DNA from: Flavobacteriaceae bacterium | GTDB lineage: Bacteria > Bacteroidota > Bacteroidia > Flavobacteriales > Flavobacteriaceae | Direction of reading: 5' to 3' | Assembly: GCA_947451525.1 (NCBI GenBank) | Contig: CANFZM010000011.1 | Span: 17,350-81,349, forward strand | Length of the DNA: 64,000 nt | Shown: one piece after another, positions 16,582 through 28,200 of the stretch | How the letters are laid out: every line of letters begins with the position of its first letter | Numbering within the stretch: position 1 is the stretch's first letter | Notes under the pieces: generated by a model | What the model was told of the DNA's origin: nothing | What the model saw: the letters and a program-made list of their open reading frames with translations, nothing else | Database searches by the model: none | Position numbers and translations under genes: made by a program

Positions 16582-18075
16582 TTAAGGTTTTAATACTATA
16601 GTTTGTAATGCGTTCGCATTAATTGAAATAGTTATTTTTTTGTTATTTAGATTAATTTCTAAATTTTGTATTTGTTCGGATGGATTAAAAACAATTACTG
16701 CAATTGATCCGTTTGGATTTTTTACAGCAGTTGCAATAACGCTTTCATGCTTTAATAGGCAACCAATTTTCACCGCTCTAGGACGAATAAATTTACTAAA
16801 ATGAGCCATCGTGTAATATAATGGTGTCATATAAACTTCATCTGTATTGGTATCTACAATAATTGGAGAGATACACCAGTTTTTGAACCAATTTGGTCCA
16901 CCATGGGTATCCAAAACCATATTCCAATCTATCCAACCATCTACCCAATTGTTCAAACAACCAATAATATCATTGGCGTATCTATTGACGGGAGCGTATT
17001 TTGAGTGCAAATATTTTTCTTTTTCCGATGCCCAATCCCAACCCCAATCGGTGGCTTCCTTTCGCCAATACCAAGCATCATCTTTCCAATGTGGTATTTC
17101 CGAATCTACACAGGCTTCGGTTTGAATTAAATATTTATTAGGTGCTTTATTGTGAGCATATTTCAAATCATCTGGAAAAACTTCGTAGGTACTTTCATAC
17201 CAATGAATAGCAGTTCCTGCATAATATTTTGATGCTTTTTCATCCTTATACATTTCATCTACCCATTCTTTTATGCCAGCACGATTTTGATCATAGCCAA
17301 ATATTTTTACTGCAACTTTTCCGTCAGATTCCAATTTTGGTCCTAAATGATTTTGAACAAAATTGGTCATTTCTTTAGGCGTATATAACATACTCTCCCA
17401 ATTATTGCCGTTTCCATGCGGTTCATTTTCAACAGTTAATCCCCAAATGTCAATACCCTCTTTTTTATAGGCATCGATATATTTTGAAAAATACAATGCC
17501 CAGGTATCATAATATTCGGGCAATAATTTTCCACCAACCCAATTTTTATTATCTTTCATCCAAGGTGGGGATGTCCAAGGGGAAGCTATAATATTAAAGC
17601 CCTCTTTTGAAATGGCTTTTGCCTGCAAAATCATCGGAATAAGATTATTTTTTTTATCTTCTTCAATTGAAAAGTGGTCTAAATTTATATCGCCATCTTC
17701 CATTGCATACGCATAATGTTTCAAAGAAAAATCGCAAGAGTTAATGTGTGTTCTCGTTAAAGAATAGTTGGCACCATTTTCACTAAAGTACGCTTCCATT
17801 ATTTTCTTTTGATTTTCTTTACCTAATTTACTTAATAAATAAGCCGATGATTCGGTAAAAGCACCTCCAAAACCAGTGATGGTTTGAAATTTTTCATCTG
17901 GATTTAAAGAAATTATTATAGGATTATTACCTTCTGAAAATTTGGTTATTTTTTTCAAAGAATTTCCATTGGCAGCAGTTTCAAACACTTCAAATTGTGA
18001 GGTATTCTGTTTTACTTTACAATTAGTTATAGTTAAAAGTAGTAGTGTGAAAAATATATATTTTAATAGTTTCAT
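16582..18075 (-). CDS. GH30 lipoprotein, probable beta-1,6-glucanase/beta-glucosidase
   Basis: A 497-aa lipoprotein (lipobox TNC, Cys19) of glycoside hydrolase family 30. The substrate-pocket motif ITGFGGAFTESSAYLL, acid/base Glu218 in LTVENEPHG and nucleophile Glu320 in YLIQTEACVD are in the expected places, and the C-terminal beta-sandwich side domain is present (ending NANALQTIVLKP). In laminarin loci GH30 enzymes remove beta-1,6-linked glucose branches, which fits its neighbours GH17 and GH16. It is 8 bases behind GH17 on the same transcript. Subfamily and exact linkage are not determined here. Confidence 0.9.
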   Translation of the reverse strand: MKLLKYIFFTLLLLTITNCKVKQNTSQFEVFETAANGNSLKKITKFSEGNNPIIISLNPDEKFQTITGFGGAFTESSAYLLSKLGKENQKKIMEAYFSENGANYSLTRTHINSCDFSLKHYAYAMEDGDINLDHFSIEEDKKNNLIPMILQAKAISKEGFNIIASPWTSPPWMKDNKNWVGGKLLPEYYDTWALYFSKYIDAYKKEGIDIWGLTVENEPHGNGNNWESMLYTPKEMTNFVQNHLGPKLESDGKVAVKIFGYDQNRAGIKEWVDEMYKDEKASKYYAGTAIHWYESTYEVFPDDLKYAHNKAPNKYLIQTEACVDSEIPHWKDDAWYWRKEATDWGWDWASEKEKYLHSKYAPVNRYANDIIGCLNNWVDGWIDWNMVLDTHGGPNWFKNWCISPIIVDTNTDEVYMTPLYYTMAHFSKFIRPRAVKIGCLLKHESVIATAVKNPNGSIAVIVFNPSEQIQNLEINLNNKKITISINANALQTIVLKP

Positions 18076-18083
18076 ATACTAAA

Positions 18084-19346
18084 TTAATTTGGTGGTGTTA
18101 AAACTGTTTTTTTTAACAAATGTTCCTTTCCAAAAAATGTTTTTTCAATGGTATTTCCGTCTCTTTTTAATTTTTTAAAATCACTGGAATCTAAATAATT
18201 CCAAATTGCATATTTTGCTTTTCCATCTACAGTGAAAAGTCCGAAATGATTTTCTGAACCCTTCTGGTTAGACTTGTCTTTCCAAGATTCATCAAAAGAT
18301 TCAAAGAAAAAACAACTAATTCCTTGTTGTGCTGTCCACTTTCGCATACTTTTATAATACAGCCCTTGTTTGTATTCATCGGAGGCTTTTGAACCTTCAT
18401 TTCCATATAAACCATCTGAAGTCGAAGCCCAACCCGTTTCACCAATATGAATTGGTTTATCTGGACTGATACTTTTTACGTAATCTTTTACATTATTGTA
18501 TTGCATTTCGGCAAATTCTTGCGCTCTTGCCATTGCTGCATCTACTTTTTCAATATCCGTTAAGGTATTTTCCTTACTAGGAACTTTCCAAAAACTGGGA
18601 TTATAATGTGTATTATGGTAAGCATAGGTGTGCATAGAAACATAATCTACTGCCTTAACTAAGTCTTCCAAGTCTTTGGTTTGGTAACTTTTATCCCCAC
18701 CACCCCAAGAGGCAAAATCATCCGAACTTGTAATCCACATGTCCTTAGATAATTTATTTTGCTTTTTCAACTCTTGCAAATGATTTACCCATTTCAAAAT
18801 AACACTTGGTTGTACATAATAGCTGGTCGCCCATTTTACCATTGCTTCATTTCCAACGGCAATTATTTTAACAATTTCAGGATATTGATTTGCTAAATCT
18901 ACAGTTGTGGCAATTTCTTTTGCATTTCGGTCGCTTTCTTCATCGTGATTGGGCAGTTTTTCTGTCCAAGCATTTTTACAATCAATCCATGCTCCAAGCA
19001 TTACATACATTTCAAAATTGGCATCTTCTTTTTTTAATTGTTGAATCGCTTTTAGCAAATTAGCAGCCTCTTCAAAATGAACATTATAAGTTCTAATTAA
19101 CTTAATATTTAGGGCAGATAAAATTCTCATATCCTCTTTTAACTGCTTTATTGTAGGCTGAACCTCTCTTGTATCTGTTCTATAACCGCCATAACAAATT
19201 GCTAAATAGTTAGGATTTCCTAATATATCTTTTGCGGTCACTGCTTTTATTCTTGAACTACCATCAATGGTTTGTGAACTTGTTTTATTTGCATAAAAAA
19301 GAGATAATATAACTATTAGAATACTATGTATATACCTTAATTTCAT
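18084..19346 (-). CDS. GH17 beta-1,3-glucanase/glucosidase-like enzyme
   Basis: A 420-aa exported enzyme (signal peptide to about residue 24) with the GH17 barrel. Acid/base Glu167 lies in IIAVGNEAMVKW and nucleophile Glu303 in IHIGETGWAS, both typical of clan GH-A family 17. Bacteroidota GH17 enzymes cut debranched laminarin and pair with GH30, exactly the gene arrangement seen here. It follows the GH149 gene by 39 bases. Periplasmic location is likely because no lipobox or sorting domain is seen. Confidence 0.88.
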   Translation of the reverse strand: MKLRYIHSILIVILSLFYANKTSSQTIDGSSRIKAVTAKDILGNPNYLAICYGGYRTDTREVQPTIKQLKEDMRILSALNIKLIRTYNVHFEEAANLLKAIQQLKKEDANFEMYVMLGAWIDCKNAWTEKLPNHDEESDRNAKEIATTVDLANQYPEIVKIIAVGNEAMVKWATSYYVQPSVILKWVNHLQELKKQNKLSKDMWITSSDDFASWGGGDKSYQTKDLEDLVKAVDYVSMHTYAYHNTHYNPSFWKVPSKENTLTDIEKVDAAMARAQEFAEMQYNNVKDYVKSISPDKPIHIGETGWASTSDGLYGNEGSKASDEYKQGLYYKSMRKWTAQQGISCFFFESFDESWKDKSNQKGSENHFGLFTVDGKAKYAIWNYLDSSDFKKLKRDGNTIEKTFFGKEHLLKKTVLTPPN

Positions 19347-19385
19347 TTATACCTTAATAATAGTTTTCATTTATTACTGATGAAT

Positions 19386-22300
19386 TTATTTCAATTGAGT
19401 TTCTAAAATTGTCACAATTATCTGATTAATTTCTGCTGTTCTTCCAAAAACTTGTTGGCTTGTTTTTTTATCTAAATTCATAGTTTCCAAATTTTTAACA
19501 GTCGAATCGTTGTAAATAATTTCAATATTATTATGGTTTCCTATTTTATAAACTATCGGAATTTGACAGTAAGTAAAACCAAGGGAATTTTTTACTAATT
19601 CAATTTTTTTATAGTCCGAATGAACATCTACATAATTGAACGGTTTAGAGTCCGATAGAAATTCATCTTTTCTTAATAAATAAGGGTTAAAATAAAGACA
19701 ACCGTTTTTAACAGAAATACCCAATTCTCCAAAACGACTTAATACATCTTCTTTTACTTGCCCAGTCATTCCGGGCTGTTGTGCTCCTTTTCCTGCGGGC
19801 GTATGCGAATACGGATCGGTTGGGAAGGCGCCATAAAGAGCGGGTGATTTGTGCACGCCTATTCCGGCATTAATTTCATAATAATGTTCTAATAATCGTC
19901 CGATAATTTCGGGAGATTCATTTTCTGCTTCGGCTTTAAAACAGCATTCTTGCACCGCTAATTGCAGTTTAGAAACCATGTGCCAATAGATAGATCCCAA
20001 TCCTTCATATCCGTAAAACGTTCCCGATCTACCGGTAAATGCTTTATGATTAAAGACATTTTCGAAAATTTCAGTTATTTTATCTGTATCTTTTTCAACT
20101 AAATTTTTGTATTCTTTTTGATTTTTTAATTGCTCTAAAGCCGCTTTTAAATCGTTAGCATTATTAAAACTACCATTAAAATGATAGTTTCCATCGCAAT
20201 CCTTTTTAACTACTTGGGTATTGTTGTTTGCCAAAAGTTGGGATAATAATTCCGATTGAGTAACTGCTTCTTTTGCAATGGTATTTTTCTCTAGAAATTT
20301 TGGTAATGCTTTGTTGGGATACAGCAAATAACTGTATTGGTCTTCTCTAAATAAGGCACTATTTTTAAGACTATCTAAAACGACTAAGGCTTCTTTGGAG
20401 GTTAAATAACCTGAACTTAACACGGCAACTTGACCTTCTAGCATTTCGCTTAAATTGGAAATGGAAATTTCGCTATCGTTCTTAATTGTCATTAAATTAT
20501 AGGCATGGTATAAATTATCGGCTCTTTTATTGGCTTCGATAGAATGATCAATAAAGTCCAAACAAACCTGCGTAAATGTTTTTAATCCCGACATTGAATG
20601 GGTTCTCTTTTTACCCCAAAATCCACTATTATAAACTTGATAACGATAATCGGAGGCTGCTTTTCCTAACCTATCTAAAATTTTTCTTCTTGATTGATCG
20701 TCAATTTTACCAGAAAGTAAATGCCTGTTTTCGACTAAACATTCTCTAACTTCGTGGTAAAATTCTACCATTTCATTCGAAATTTTAATATTTTCTAAGG
20801 TTGAATTTTCTAATAATTGTTGGAAGAATTTTAAAAATCGTCTTAAATAATAAAGCGTAACCATTGAAACTCCATTTCCTACCAATGCATTATTGGCATC
20901 GTTCCATTCTGGTCGTTGGGTGTTCATCCAAATTCCACCCTCGGGAATAAAATTGGACATTTTAGACAAGACGGTGGCTAGTATTTTTTCAATAAAATTA
21001 ACATGGTAAATGCTCTTATCATTACTATTCAATAAGGCACCATCGGCTCCAATAGACTGCTTTCTTTCATTAATAACTTTCTCCCAATTATGATTATAAC
21101 CAACGGTATCTTTAGGATTTTTTACTATTTCATCATACGCTTTAATCGTATAAGGAACGGCTGCATAAACAAAACATTCGTTTTCAAAATACGAATCGAG
21201 TTTATTTGGATTGTGTTTTTCTATGAATTCTAAAAATTTCAACAAATAGATAATTTGGTGATCGCCCCAGTATCCTATATAAGACCAAGGGTTTTCTGGT
21301 TCAATTGTTTCCCAATCGAATCCATCTTTGGTTACACGATACGGATTGTATCCATCAAAAGTGGAAGCGTTTAAGAATTTATGAATCATGCTGTCTATAA
21401 ACTCTGGATACGAATGCGCCAATGCTTCCCAATTTTGAAAAATATCACGCCAGTTTCCTTGGTAATCTAATATTTTAGAACCGTCAATTTCGCTTTGAGT
21501 ATTGATAGAAAATTTATTCCATGGGCGACTCGGATCTCCGTGTCTTCGGCTGAATTTTAACGGTAAATATTCTAATGACAAACGTTCCAAATCGGCATCA
21601 TTATGTTTTGCTGAAAATTCTTTTAGAAATTGTAAGGAGAATAATTCAGGAAGAAGGTTAATATCATTTTCAAAATTTTGAAAAACAATTTGATTTGCTT
21701 TTTTCAAATAATTGATAAAATCGGGTTTTTCTATTTGATAGTTAAAATCAAATATTCCTCCCCTCATAATATTAAAGAGGGTATTTGAAAAATGCCTTGT
21801 ATCTCTTAAATGGTCTGCCGTTGTTTGAAGTCCGTCAGAAGAAGCGTTAATTTCTATTAATTTTTTTGTTCCTAATTCAATATCTTCTTTAACGAGTTTT
21901 TCAATGTTTTTTTCGTTCTTAATTGTTTCTATAATTTGAACGATATCCGAATGATCTTGATTGACATTTGCAATAAACATCCAATCTTTTTGAGAATTGG
22001 CACTTAAAATGATTTCTGAATTTAAAAAATAGGCTCCTTTTTCGCCTTTGATGTCGTTTTCGGGAGATACTTTTTGTTTTTTTCTGAAGTTGGAAACCTG
22101 CAAGGAAGAAACCAAATGCGTTGGATTTTGCATTCCTAAAGACCATATTATGTTGGCTTTTAAGGCTTCGCTTGGTTCGGCTTTATCCACAATAATAGCA
22201 CTTAAAGCAAAAATACCTAAACCAGAATCTTGGTGTATCTCACTTCTTTTATAGGCATCTACAAGGTTACTTGTTGTTGCTTGTAAATCGGTATTAACGC

Positions 22301-22862
22301 CATACGGCATAATATTTTGAAGTCCGTCTAAAATAGAAATTACATATTCTTTAGAAGAATGATTAAGGATTTCCGATTTTTTTACAAAACCATATTTATT
22401 ACTCGAATTCCAATGGTATCTGAAAGACAATTGCAAATCGTTATTGATTTCTTCAAAAATTATTTTATTTCCATAACTGTTTTTGTACAAATTTCTGGTA
22501 ATAGAATATTGATCGGTAAATCGTTCTGAAAAAGGTTCCCAAACTACTATTTTATCCTCATGAGTGATTTGGAAAATAGATTTACTACCGGTAATATCAG
22601 CAGATTCTGTAATCTTATCATCTGTATAATAAGGGAAAAGAGCGAATTCTGAATTTTTTCTTCCTGCGGTAAGTCCACCATTACTAGAAATAAACATCCA
22701 ATGATTGGAATCACTTACAATACTCATAAAAAAAGGACGCATAGCATCATTATTTGCTATTTTATAATATTGCTCCCCACCTATTATTTCGATTTCCATC
22801 GAAGCGGTTTTATTATTAATTGAGGATTTATTAATATCTAATATAGTAGTGCTTTGACCCAT
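19386..22862 (-). CDS. Probable GH149 beta-1,3-oligoglucan phosphorylase
   Basis: A very large (1158 aa) cytosolic protein with no signal peptide. The N-terminal 300 residues are beta-rich; the middle has (alpha/alpha)6-barrel-like motifs, QGNWRDIFQNWEAL (about 468-481) and NPWSYIGYWGDHQIIYLLKF (524-543). The segment PEWNDANNALVGNG puts Asp655 where GH94-related phosphorylases have their catalytic acid (D-W-N-D/W-N-D-A motif). Length and domain order fit GH149, which splits beta-1,3-glucooligosaccharides with phosphate to glucose-1-phosphate. GH161 or another GH94-clan relative is the main alternative. It heads the second transcript of the locus, after a terminator. Family call is from recall of architecture and context. 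Confidence 0.75.
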   Translation of the reverse strand: MGQSTTILDINKSSINNKTASMEIEIIGGEQYYKIANNDAMRPFFMSIVSDSNHWMFISSNGGLTAGRKNSEFALFPYYTDDKITESADITGSKSIFQITHEDKIVVWEPFSERFTDQYSITRNLYKNSYGNKIIFEEINNDLQLSFRYHWNSSNKYGFVKKSEILNHSSKEYVISILDGLQNIMPYGVNTDLQATTSNLVDAYKRSEIHQDSGLGIFALSAIIVDKAEPSEALKANIIWSLGMQNPTHLVSSLQVSNFRKKQKVSPENDIKGEKGAYFLNSEIILSANSQKDWMFIANVNQDHSDIVQIIETIKNEKNIEKLVKEDIELGTKKLIEINASSDGLQTTADHLRDTRHFSNTLFNIMRGGIFDFNYQIEKPDFINYLKKANQIVFQNFENDINLLPELFSLQFLKEFSAKHNDADLERLSLEYLPLKFSRRHGDPSRPWNKFSINTQSEIDGSKILDYQGNWRDIFQNWEALAHSYPEFIDSMIHKFLNASTFDGYNPYRVTKDGFDWETIEPENPWSYIGYWGDHQIIYLLKFLEFIEKHNPNKLDSYFENECFVYAAVPYTIKAYDEIVKNPKDTVGYNHNWEKVINERKQSIGADGALLNSNDKSIYHVNFIEKILATVLSKMSNFIPEGGIWMNTQRPEWNDANNALVGNGVSMVTLYYLRRFLKFFQQLLENSTLENIKISNEMVEFYHEVRECLVENRHLLSGKIDDQSRRKILDRLGKAASDYRYQVYNSGFWGKKRTHSMSGLKTFTQVCLDFIDHSIEANKRADNLYHAYNLMTIKNDSEISISNLSEMLEGQVAVLSSGYLTSKEALVVLDSLKNSALFREDQYSYLLYPNKALPKFLEKNTIAKEAVTQSELLSQLLANNNTQVVKKDCDGNYHFNGSFNNANDLKAALEQLKNQKEYKNLVEKDTDKITEIFENVFNHKAFTGRSGTFYGYEGLGSIYWHMVSKLQLAVQECCFKAEAENESPEIIGRLLEHYYEINAGIGVHKSPALYGAFPTDPYSHTPAGKGAQQPGMTGQVKEDVLSRFGELGISVKNGCLYFNPYLLRKDEFLSDSKPFNYVDVHSDYKKIELVKNSLGFTYCQIPIVYKIGNHNNIEIIYNDSTVKNLETMNLDKKTSQQVFGRTAEINQIIVTILETQLK

Positions 22863-22907
22863 GATTCTTTTAATATTCTATTTCTTTATTTGAAAAATAA
22901 TAAAAAT

Positions 22908-22942
22908 AATATTAGACTTCTTGATACAAAAAGTCTAATATT
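22908..22942 (-). terminator. Terminator between GH16 lipoprotein and GH149 genes
   Basis: A 12-bp perfect stem (22908-22919 with 22931-22942) with an 11-base loop, followed on the minus strand by T-rich sequence. It splits the glucan locus into two probable transcripts, though read-through is possible because no clear promoter box was seen before GH149. Confidence 0.7.
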
Positions 22943-22974
22943 TATTTATAAAAATTTAATTAATTTAATTACTA

Positions 22975-23790
22975 TTATTGATAAACCCTAACGTAATCTA
23001 CAAGCATTGTTTGCGGAAAAGTTGTTTGATCATTAGGGGAACCCGGAAGATTACCTCCAACAGCAAGATTTAATATAATATAAAATGGTTGGTTAAAAAC
23101 CCATTCTCCTGGAGCATTTTTTGGAGTAATTTGATTGTATAAAACATTATCTACATAGTAATTGATATAATCTTCTCCCCATTCAATTCCAAAAATGTGG
23201 TAATCGGTATCAAATCTATCATTTGTTAAATTAAAAACTTTAGATATTGCATTGGCGCCTGAATATCCTGGACCATGTACCGTTCCAAAAATTGAAGTTG
23301 GGTTATTACCTAGATATTCCATGATATCAATTTCACCACATTGTGGCCAAGAAACGGTACTAGAATTAGCACCTAATAACCAAAATGCTGGCCATAAACC
23401 TTTTCCCCAAGGCATTTTAATACGAGCTTCGAAGCGACCATGTTTTTGTTCAAACTTATTTTTGGAAGTGATTCTACCAGAGGTATAACCAGAACTCATG
23501 TAAGTTTCTTTATTGGCAGTTATTTTTAAAACGCCACCTTCTACTTTAACATTTTGAGGCCTATTAGTATAGTATTCTAGTTCATTGTTTCCCCAGCCGT
23601 TATTACCAGTTCCAGTTTCATAACTCCACATGGAACTATCTGGAGCACCATTAACATCAAACTCATCTTGCTTTACCAATTGAGTCATAGTGGTTACGGT
23701 TTGTTTTTCATCTGTTGAACAACTTATTACAAGCAATAATGAACTTGCAAAAAAGATATTTTTTATATTTAATTTATTCTTTAAAATCAT
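22975..23790 (-). CDS. GH16 lipoprotein laminarinase
   Basis: A 271-aa outer-membrane or periplasmic lipoprotein (lipobox VISC, Cys24) made of one GH16 domain. The catalytic motif GEIDIMEYLG gives nucleophile Glu153, Asp155 and acid/base Glu158. DEFDVNGAPDSSMW and the final LVDYVRVYQ are typical ends of a laminarinase-type GH16 domain. It lacks the extra domains and sorting signal of the larger GH16 at the other end of the locus, so the two probably act in different places. It is 33 bases behind the glycan-binding lipoprotein. Confidence 0.92.
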   Translation of the reverse strand: MILKNKLNIKNIFFASSLLLVISCSTDEKQTVTTMTQLVKQDEFDVNGAPDSSMWSYETGTGNNGWGNNELEYYTNRPQNVKVEGGVLKITANKETYMSSGYTSGRITSKNKFEQKHGRFEARIKMPWGKGLWPAFWLLGANSSTVSWPQCGEIDIMEYLGNNPTSIFGTVHGPGYSGANAISKVFNLTNDRFDTDYHIFGIEWGEDYINYYVDNVLYNQITPKNAPGEWVFNQPFYIILNLAVGGNLPGSPNDQTTFPQTMLVDYVRVYQ

Positions 23791-23823
23791 GATTGAAATT
23801 TATTAGAGTTAAAATGCTAGTTA

Positions 23824-25209
23824 TTAATTATGAAAATAAACATTATCAACTAGAAGGTCTGTAATTCCTGAAGTAGTTGAATCTAATATAAATTGTGCTA
23901 AATGTGCTCTGCTCGTTAATCCTGTGAAACTAGAAAGAGGAAGATCTACACTTACCCAGTTACCAGTTGCCAAGTTTGCATTATTAAAGGTATATTGATG
24001 ACTACTATCACCCACTCCTCCATAAATACCATCCGAACCAAAATCAACTAATTTAATAGTAATAAAATTCCTAGGCCCTGTAGTATTTAGGACTTTTAAA
24101 TCTACATGTACATAGGCCTTTTGAGTTGCATTAATAGTTGGTTGAGAAAATTGAATTCCTACAAAATTAAATTGAGTATATTTAATTAAATCATCTCCAT
24201 TTATATGAATATCTGCTTGACCTTGTGTAGTTTGATAAGGTGCCCAATACCCATTATAATATTCTACTGGAACATTAGTATAGGCATTACTAAAAATAGA
24301 AATTACATTTGCTGAACTAAACGTTGGTGTTGGAGCAGGTGTAAAAACACCTAAAGAATTAATAGTAAGAGATCCTGCTGCATTTGTACCCGCTAACGAA
24401 GCAGTAATTACAGTTGTTCCTGCCGTTGATACAGTAACAACTCCCGATTCACTAACAGAAGCTACACTAGGATTAGAAGAAGTAAAAGTAAAATAACTAG
24501 GTGCTAATGAAATAGTTTGGTTAATACCGTTTGGCATATTAAATGTATCTGTAAGTCCAGTTATGTTAATACTTGCTCCAATAAAAGTTTGCTGAGTAGA
24601 ATTTACTCCATCCATAATTACTGGTTGAGGATGTGCAATGGTACCTAACTTTTCATATTTAACATTATCAATCCAAAAGGTGTAACCTAAATTATTTTCT
24701 GCTCCTTCAGAATACCAAAACATTCCTTTTTCTTGAATTAATTTAGATGCATCTGGCATAGGAATAATTATCTTTTTCCAATTGGTATCAATTGGAACAT
24801 TTTGCATTTTAACATTGTATTTATTTAAGCCAAAATCAGTTCCAAAACCAACTTCATTTAATGTTGCAGCTTGAGAACCTTTAACCCAAAATGTTAAAGC
24901 ATCATAATCGGTTAAATTACGACCCGAACCATCAATGAATACACCACCTGCGTATGCACCTCCTGGATCACCAACACTTGGCACATCAAATCTCATAGAA
25001 GCTGTTCCTAGGTATTTAACTTCGGTATCTACAGTAAAAGCGGTGTATTTAGAACCTCCGAAAGCACCGTATCCTAATCCTGCACTAAATGTGTCAATAA
25101 AAACATCTCCATTTTTAGAATAAGTTGAAAGTGTAGCGTCATCAGACATATTTCTCTCACAACTAACATTCATAATTAAAACTATGGCTAATAAGAAAGT
25201 ATTTTTCAT
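23824..25209 (-). CDS. Putative surface glycan-binding lipoprotein with bacterial Ig-like domain
   Basis: A lipoprotein of about 461 aa; I prefer the ATG at 25209 (MKNTFLLAIVLIMNVSCERN) to one eight codons upstream. Order: lipobox NVSC, a beta-sandwich CBM-like domain (about 30-190), a BIG2-type Ig domain (FTSSNPSVASVSESGVVTVS), then a C-terminal module starting APTPTFSSANVISIFSNAYT and ending DLLVDNVYFHN. That last module is the same type as the three tandem repeats in the 859-aa protein of this locus. No catalytic residues are apparent. Binding to beta-glucan at the cell surface is inferred from context. Confidence 0.72.
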   Translation of the reverse strand: MKNTFLLAIVLIMNVSCERNMSDDATLSTYSKNGDVFIDTFSAGLGYGAFGGSKYTAFTVDTEVKYLGTASMRFDVPSVGDPGGAYAGGVFIDGSGRNLTDYDALTFWVKGSQAATLNEVGFGTDFGLNKYNVKMQNVPIDTNWKKIIIPMPDASKLIQEKGMFWYSEGAENNLGYTFWIDNVKYEKLGTIAHPQPVIMDGVNSTQQTFIGASINITGLTDTFNMPNGINQTISLAPSYFTFTSSNPSVASVSESGVVTVSTAGTTVITASLAGTNAAGSLTINSLGVFTPAPTPTFSSANVISIFSNAYTNVPVEYYNGYWAPYQTTQGQADIHINGDDLIKYTQFNFVGIQFSQPTINATQKAYVHVDLKVLNTTGPRNFITIKLVDFGSDGIYGGVGDSSHQYTFNNANLATGNWVSVDLPLSSFTGLTSRAHLAQFILDSTTSGITDLLVDNVYFHN

Positions 25210-25251
25210 ATAATTTATTTTTATATTTTTCATGTTTTTAAATTATTATAA

Positions 25252-28200
25252 TTATTTACCAATATTAATGTGAACATAAGTTCTTATTTCCCATTCAGAG
25301 CCATTATTAAATCCAACTGGACTTATAATAGGTTGTGTTGCAAAAAGTGATGCTGTTTGATTTGGAAGGTATCTTGGTGAATATTGATCTAAAGATCTCC
25401 AAGTTCCCATTATACCTAGTTTGGTATTTGGTAATATAAACCAATTTGGTTTTCCTACTGAAGTAGATAAATCTAAAGAAAACTGCAATGGATAAGTTAA
25501 GTTAAAATCACGGTGGTAATCGTATGGCCCCCAATCGTTAAGTTTTAATGAGGTAACTAATTTTACTTTTTTATAAATTAATCTTACGTCTCCACCTATA
25601 CGTTCTATAAGTCTAGAGTCACTTCCGTTTGCTTGAGCATTACCAAAATAAATATTAGTAATAAATCCTAAATCTGGAGTTAATTTAGAAACAATTCTTG
25701 AATTTACTTCCCATAAATCATGAGCTGGTGTAGAATTTGGAAAAGCAAAAGCAGTACGATTTACTAAGAAACCAATTGCGGCATCTTGAGTTGTTGGCAA
25801 ATGACGGAACACAAAATCGGCATTTATTGCAAATTTTGCATCTTCTGCCATATCATTATCCCATTCGTAATACCAAGTTGCAGGAGTTGGATCGTATGTA
25901 AGTAAAAGTTCTCCACCTATTGTTTCGCGATTGGTTCTCACCACAAATGGATCCGATTGAATATTTCTCAATCTTCCTGGTGCATTTATATCATTAGGCA
26001 TAGCACCTACTAGTGGTTTTTGCCATAAAAAGTTGGGTGCAATTTGAAAGTTACCAAAACTGTACGTAAATCCAGTTAAGAAATTAGTTTGGTTTCCGCT
26101 GCCGCTATCTTTAAGTTTCCAACCTGTAAATGTTTTAGTATTATCGGCACCTCCATTAGCAACAAGGCCCATTATTGCTCCTTGAGTGTACATATTAAAA
26201 GAACCTTTGGTATAGGTTAATTTTGCTTTACCTCCCCAATTATCTTTAGCGGTAATTTTGTCATCGTAAACGGTATAAACACCATCTTTTTCTTGAGCAA
26301 ATTGAAAAGTTCTACCATTTAATGGCTGACCTCCCCATATTCCTCCTAATTCAAAACCAACTGCTCCTAATTTCGTTTTAAAATAAACAGTAGCTCTCCT
26401 AGTTTTAGGTAGTGGAATTGCGATTGAGGTGGTTGCAGCATTAGCATCTGCAATATCTTCGTGATAAACAACAGTTGCATCAATTTTTCCTAATTTTTTG
26501 CTATATTTTAAAAGATACGCTGGATTTGCTCCCCACCATAATTGTGGACCAAAAGCACCTTTTAAACCTTCTAAACTTTTTTTACCGTCAAATTCAAAAC
26601 CAGATGTTTCTCCGTTATAGATATCCAAATTTGGTCCATAATTTGCTTCTGGATATAATCCGAAGAAATCGCCTTCATATCCCCAATGGTAATGACCTGT
26701 TCTATAAAAACCTCTTAAATCAAAAGCTTTTTCTTTCCAAGTATAAGAAGCATTATAAACTTGAACACGATTAACGTCACTTTGTGTTACAACACCATTT
26801 TCAGTTTTAACATTTTGGTTTCTACCTCTATTTTCATAAAAAATTTCATTAATAGGATTTTCTGCAACGTGCCCAAGAATGTTCACGTTAACATTTGCTT
26901 TCATATTAGGTGCTGGATTTCCTTCTACACCTACATAGTAAGATTGCATTTGATCAAAACCTAATTTATTAGGATATGAAGTTGAATTTGTATCTGCAAT
27001 TTTAGGAGTAGTAATTAAGCTTCCACCTGTGTTAAATGTAGTAAATTCAGCTCTAAGATTACTTATTTTTAAAATATCAGTATCATTTGAACCGAGAGCA
27101 GCTTTATCTCCCCTAGCTCTTAATACAGCGTCCATCAATTGAATATTATTGAAGTCTTTTTCAATACTTTCAGCAGTAGTTCCGTTTTGATACGGATTTA
27201 TATTATGTGCTTGTTTTAAAGCATAATAGGCAGCACGAGGATATAAACTATATAAACCTCTAGCATTTGTTGGTCCTTTAGCACAAATACCAAACCACTC
27301 TTCATTCATATTATTTTCTCCTACTTGAAAATCAGATTGGTAACCACCATTAGACCATGAGGCGTTATTATCATGAATATCTAAATTCTTAGTTTGTCCG
27401 TATTTCCACCATCCATCACTAAATTGAAAAGTAAAACCTCCTATAGAGTTTCCTGCTTTTCCTAAACCAGCAGCATTTTCATATATTTCTTTCCAATTAT
27501 TAACTAAATAAAAGGCTTGTGATTTTTGATCTTCCGCATTTTCTATAGAATTAAATGAATCTGCACCGAATTCTGAAAACATTAATGGTTTATCAAATTT
27601 TTCTTTAACTTTTTGGAAAGCATCCGTAAAAGAAACACCGCGATACATGTTGGTACCTAAAATATCTACATCTTTACATTCTTTAGCGATTATATCTAAA
27701 AACAATAAATCTCCATTACAAATTGCAATAGGATGCGAGCTATCTATTTTTTTCATTTCAAGAACTGCATCATTAAATAATTTGTACATTTCTTTAGCTC
27801 TAATAGTAGATTTTCTATCTTCTAGCGGAATATTCTCCGATTCGGCTCCATCCCAAAACAATCCGTAATTATTTTCGTTTCCTAACAAAAACAATAACAA
27901 ACCTGGAGTATTTTTATATTCAGACACCAATTCTTTAGTTTCCTTAAGTAATTGTTGTTTGGTAAGTAGATTAGAATATTCAGTATTAGGAACCCACGTT
28001 CCGTTTAAAGTTAATCCGTATCGTCCAAATGAATGATTAATCACTGTATAGATACCATATTTTTGATAAATATAGGTAATCCATTTAGGTTGAATTCCTG
28101 TATATTGTCTAATGGTATTTACACCCATGTTTTTTAACAAACCCATCTCGGTATCTAAAGCTGCTTTAATTACCTCATCCGATTGTTTCCACAAACTGTA